A stretch of DNA of 9,020 nt from DATBFX01 sp036558305. GTDB taxonomy: Bacteria > Chloroflexota > Chloroflexia > Thermomicrobiales > UBA6265. Below the pieces are notes generated by a model, which searched no databases, had not been told where the DNA came from, and saw only the letters and a list, made by a program, of their open reading frames with translations. The position numbers and the translations under genes are program-made. Positions 6,390-9,020 of this stretch are shown piece by piece (positions within the stretch are counted from its first letter, which is position 1; each line of letters begins with the position of its first letter). The stretch lies in the NCBI GenBank assembly GCA_036558305.1, contig DATBFX010000561.1, positions 1-9,020 of the forward strand. Direction: 5' to 3'.

Positions 6390-6486
6390 AATCGTCAGAA
6401 CGGGGTCTCAAGTCGCAGGTCTCAAGTCACAAGGAACGCCGTCTTGGGACCTGAGACCCGAGACCTGAGACCCGTCTCTGACGATT
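6390..6486. repeat. Long inverted repeat with heptad units, locus 3 (between dppC and the MFS gene)
   Basis: AATCGTCAGA (6390-6399) is perfectly complementary to TCTGACGATT (6477-6486). Inside it, left-arm heptads GGTCTCA, AGTCGCA, GGTCTCA, AGTCACA (6404-6431) face right-arm heptads ACCTGAG, ACCCGAG, ACCTGAG, ACCCGTC (6449-6476). Together they make an imperfect stem of about 45 bp with a loop of only a few bases near 6435-6441. The 7-bp period is the same as in the two upstream elements but the unit sequence differs. No T tract follows. The element starts 13 bases after the dppC stop and ends shortly before the MFS ribosome binding site. Confidence 0.85.
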
Positions 6487-6490
6487 GCAC

Positions 6491-6499
6491 AAGGGCAGG
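6491..6499 (+). promoter_or_regulatory. Ribosome binding site deciding the MFS start
   Basis: AAGGGCAGG precedes GTG 6504. AAGGG leaves an eight-base spacer and CAGG a four-base one. The site lies just outside the inverted repeat, so it stays free if the hairpin forms. This favours GTG 6504 over ATG 6348, which would translate through the hairpin. Confidence 0.5.
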
Positions 6500-6503
6500 T
6501 TTC

Positions 6504-7955
6504 GTGATTCGGCAGCCAAATCAAAAGATCGTCGTGGCCGTGGTGTACGTCTGCGGCATGGTGATGAATTCGCTCGATTCGACGATCGTCACCGTGGCGC
6601 TGGCGACGTTGAGCCGGCAATTCGGGGTGACGCCGGCGGCGGTCGAGGGGGTGGTGATCGGATACCTCGTCAGCCTGGCGGTGTTCATTCCGGCGTCGGG
6701 GTGGTTGGGGGATCGGTTCGGGACCAAGCGGATCTTCTTGCTCGCGCTGGCGATCTTCACCGGGGCCTCGGCATTGTGCGGGCTCGCCGGGAGTCTCGAT
6801 CAACTGGTGCTGTTCCGCGTGCTGCAAGGGGCCGGGGGCGGGTTGCTGACGCCGGTGGGGATGGCGATGCTGTTCCGGACGTACCCGCCGCAGGAGCGGG
6901 TGGGGGTGGCGCGCATCCTGATGTTCGCGACGATCCTCGGTCCGGCGTCGGGTCCGATCCTCGGCGGCCTGCTGATCGAGAAGCTGTCCTGGCGTTGGAC
7001 GTTTTATGTCAATGTGCCGGTGGGGTTGAGCGCGCTGGTGTTCGGGTTCCTCTTCCTCCACGAGCACCGAGAACCGGCGGCCGGGCGGTTCGACCTGCCC
7101 GGTTTTTTGCTGGCCGGGACCGGTTTCGCGCTGACGATGTTCGCGTTGAGCGAGGGGCCGTCGCGCGGTTGGGCATCGCCCGAGGTTGTCGGGTGCGCAG
7201 TGGTGGGCGTCTGCGTGCTCGCGGTCTTCGTGCTCGTCGAGCTGCGCGTACCGGCGCCGATGGTGCAGTTGCGGTTGCTGAGCAACCGATTGTTCCGAAC
7301 GACGCTGACGGTTTCCTGTTGCGCGACGGCGGGGTTCATCGGCGTCCTCTTCCTGGTCCCGCTCTTCTTGCAGGAGGCGCGCGGGGCCTCGCCGCTGTCG
7401 TCCGGGTTGACGACGTTTCCCGAGGCGCTGGGCGTGGTAACCTCGACCCAACTCGTGGCCCGGCTCTATCCCCGGATCGGACCGCGGCGCCTGATGGCCG
7501 GCGGCTTGATCGGGGTGGCGACGGCGATCTCGCTGCTTTGCTTCGTCGATCTGGACAGCAGTCCGTGGACGGTGCGGCTCCTGATGTTCCTGATCGGGGT
7601 CGGGATGGCCTACGTGTTCCTGCCGAACCAGGCGGCGAGTCTGGCGACGATCTCGCGCGAGGCGACCGGGCGGGCGACGACGATGATGAGCGTGCAGCGG
7701 CAACTCGGGGCCGCGGTCGGTGTGGCGGTACTGACCACCGTGCTGACCGCGGTCGGACCGACGCACCCGGACCCCGTGGGGACGCTCGTGCCGAATCTCG
7801 ATGCGTACCGGGCTGCCTTCCTCACGGCCGCGGCGTTCTCCCTGACCGGTGCGCTGATCGCCCTGGGAGTGCCCGATCGGGATGCGGCGGCGACGATGCG
7901 ACCGCGGTACGTGCGGGAGGCGCCGCGGGAGGCGGTGGTGGGGGAGGCGGATTGA
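6504..7955 (+). CDS. MFS transporter, DHA2 (EmrB/QacA) 14-TM drug efflux family
   Basis: A 483-residue proton-coupled major facilitator, predicted to export hydrophobic or cationic compounds across the inner membrane. Motif D1 is NSLDSTIVTVAL in TM1 (Asp25). Motif A GWLGDRFGTKRI (66-77) sits in the TM2-TM3 loop. Motif B, LFRVLQGAGGGLLTPVG, carries Arg105 in TM4. The antiporter motif C is ILGPASGPILGG (144-155) in TM5, followed by WRWTFYVNVPVG, typical of DHA2 members. Length and hydrophobicity fit 14 TM segments. GTG 6504 is chosen as start: it puts a normal short N-terminus before TM1 and has a G-rich site upstream. The longer frame from ATG 6348 would overlap dppC and translate through the inverted repeat. 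Same orientation as the ABC genes, so possibly co-transcribed; the substrate is unknown. The C-terminal tail is charged and proline/arginine-rich. Confidence 0.93.
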   Translation: MIRQPNQKIVVAVVYVCGMVMNSLDSTIVTVALATLSRQFGVTPAAVEGVVIGYLVSLAVFIPASGWLGDRFGTKRIFLLALAIFTGASALCGLAGSLDQLVLFRVLQGAGGGLLTPVGMAMLFRTYPPQERVGVARILMFATILGPASGPILGGLLIEKLSWRWTFYVNVPVGLSALVFGFLFLHEHREPAAGRFDLPGFLLAGTGFALTMFALSEGPSRGWASPEVVGCAVVGVCVLAVFVLVELRVPAPMVQLRLLSNRLFRTTLTVSCCATAGFIGVLFLVPLFLQEARGASPLSSGLTTFPEALGVVTSTQLVARLYPRIGPRRLMAGGLIGVATAISLLCFVDLDSSPWTVRLLMFLIGVGMAYVFLPNQAASLATISREATGRATTMMSVQRQLGAAVGVAVLTTVLTAVGPTHPDPVGTLVPNLDAYRAAFLTAAAFSLTGALIALGVPDRDAAATMRPRYVREAPREAVVGEAD

Positions 7956-7956
7956 A

Positions 7957-9020
7957 TCAGGGTGGGTTCGTGCCGTTCGGCCAGGCGACGACGGGTAGCC
8001 GGGTCTCTGCCTCGATCGCCAGGAGGCGGTTCCACTTTGCCAGGCGTTCGGAGCGGGCGATCGAACCGACTTTGAGGGCGTCGGCGGACCAACCGACGGC
8101 GAGGTCGGTCAGCCAGTCGTCTTCGGTTTCGCCGCTGCGGGCGCTGACGACGACGCGCCAGCCGGCCGCGCGGGCGAGGCGGCAGGCTTCGGCGGCTTCG
8201 GTGAGGGTGCCGATCTGGTTGACCTTGAGGAGGAGGGCGTCGGCGGCGTTGGCGGCAACGGCGCGGCGGATGCGGTCGGGGTTTGTGGTCAGCAGATCGT
8301 CGCCGAGGGTGACGGCGCGGCCGGCGAGGCGAACGCGGAGGGCGGGCCAGTTGTCCCAATCGTCCTCGGCCAGACCGTCCTCGACGCTGACGATCGGGGC
8401 GCGGTCGAGCCAGGCGGCGATGCGGTCGATCATGCCGGCGCTGGTGAGGGCTTCGCCGCCGAGGTGATAGCGGCCGGCGTCGGAGAAGTGGCTGGCGGCG
8501 ACGTCGATGCAGAGGGCGATGTCGGTCGCGGGGGTGAAACCGGCATCGCGGATCGCGGCGACGGCGTCGTCGAGCATCGTCTCGACGTTGGGGAAGGCGG
8601 GGGCGAGACCGCCTTCGTCGGCGACGAGGGCGCGCATGCCGTATTTGGCGCGGCAGAGGTCGGCGGCGGATTGGTAAACGGCGTAGGTGTCGGCGAGAGC
8701 GGCGTCGATGGTCGGCGCCTTCGCGGCGATCAAGACGTCCTGGATCTCGACCTGGCCGCCGGCGTGTTTGCCGCCGCTGAAGAGGTTGACGGTCGGGCGG
8801 GGGAGGGTGGCCGGTTCGGTGTCGGGGGAGAGGATGGAGGCGAAGTGGCGGTAGAGGGAGAGACCGTGGTCGGCGGCGGCGGCGCGGGCAAAGGCGAGGG
8901 AGGTTGCCAGGATCGCGTTGGCGCCGAGGCGCGATTTGTTCGGGCTGCCGTCGAGGTCGAGCATCACCTGGTCGAGCGCCGTCTGGGAAGCGAGGTCGCG
9001 ACCGCTCAGCGCGTCGTTGA
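7957..9020 (-). CDS. eno: Enolase (phosphopyruvate hydratase) family protein with active-site substitutions, 5' end outside window
   Basis: 353 complete residues are visible; about 70-80 N-terminal residues lie beyond the right edge. It is clearly an enolase homologue (2-phosphoglycerate to phosphoenolpyruvate in glycolysis): LDGSPNKSRLGANAIL, DEGGLAP, IDVAAS, SVEDGLAEDDWDNW, LGDDLLTTNP, LLKVNQIGTLTEA and RSGETEDDW in canonical order. The metal-binding Asp/Glu/Asp (IDVAAS, VEDG, GDDL), the DEGG glutamate and the catalytic lysine of LLKVNQ are kept. Departures: the usual Q-E of the IQEF motif is Q-D (Asp codon 8739-8737), the His of SHRSGETED is Ala (codon 8142-8140), and GQIKTG reads DALKVG. 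It may be a divergent enolase subgroup or a paralogue with altered chemistry; whether the genome has another eno gene is unknown. It converges tail-to-tail on the MFS gene with one base between the stops. Confidence 0.9.
   Translation of the reverse strand, partial: NDALSGRDLASQTALDQVMLDLDGSPNKSRLGANAILATSLAFARAAAADHGLSLYRHFASILSPDTEPATLPRPTVNLFSGGKHAGGQVEIQDVLIAAKAPTIDAALADTYAVYQSAADLCRAKYGMRALVADEGGLAPAFPNVETMLDDAVAAIRDAGFTPATDIALCIDVAASHFSDAGRYHLGGEALTSAGMIDRIAAWLDRAPIVSVEDGLAEDDWDNWPALRVRLAGRAVTLGDDLLTTNPDRIRRAVAANAADALLLKVNQIGTLTEAAEACRLARAAGWRVVVSARSGETEDDWLTDLAVGWSADALKVGSIARSERLAKWNRLLAIEAETRLPVVAWPNGTNPP

Noticed and set aside
6348..6503. Upstream ATG start for the MFS transporter adding 52 residues
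   Set aside because: It would overlap the dppC C-terminus and translate through the inverted repeat, giving an N-terminal extension unlike the family.
6485..8467. 660-codon plus-strand open frame overlapping the MFS gene and the antisense of the enolase gene
   Set aside because: Ala/Arg/Gly-rich composition with no domains. Both underlying genes are strongly supported in other frames.

Overview
The window is a high-GC bacterial segment (roughly two-thirds G+C by eye) with no RNA genes, no insertion sequences and no CRISPR array that I can see. Codon choice, the long twin-arginine N-termini of the two solute-binding proteins (GRLSRRAL followed by APVVGV) and the overall gene style suggest Chloroflexota, perhaps Thermomicrobia/Sphaerobacter-like. 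This is inference from style, not a database result.

Layout. At the left edge, on the minus strand, lies the 5' part of a small gene (167 down to 1, running off the edge) that conventional ORF calling misses because it contains an in-frame TGA. Read as selenocysteine, that TGA completes a CxxU redox motif in a SelW/Rdx-family selenoprotein, and a SECIS-like hairpin follows it at suitable spacing. A 178-bp divergent intergenic region follows. A plus-strand cluster then runs from 346 to 7955: two tandem paralogous family-5 extracytoplasmic solute-binding proteins (346-2181 and 2371-4284), the inner-membrane permeases DppB-like (4395-5345) and DppC-like (5465-6376), and a 14-TM DHA2-type MFS transporter (6504-7955). 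On the minus strand, tail-to-tail with the MFS gene and one base away, is an enolase-family gene (9020 down to 7957, its 5' end outside the window) with several active-site substitutions.

How they fit. The SBPs and permeases make up the periplasmic/membrane part of a peptide-type ABC importer. The two ATPases (DppD/DppF) are not in the window and must be supplied from elsewhere if the system works. The MFS transporter may be co-transcribed but belongs to another transporter class. The selenoprotein and the enolase are separate units.

The two most notable signals are (1) the hidden selenoprotein with its SECIS-like hairpin, and (2) three intergenic inverted repeats (2182-2281, 4288-4385, 6390-6486) whose arms are built from 7-bp tandem units. 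They share the architecture but not always the unit sequence. They sit just after SBP1, after SBP2 (abutting the dppB start, which lacks a visible Shine-Dalgarno) and after dppC. They lack T tracts, so they look more like mRNA-processing/stabilising or mobile palindromic elements than intrinsic terminators.
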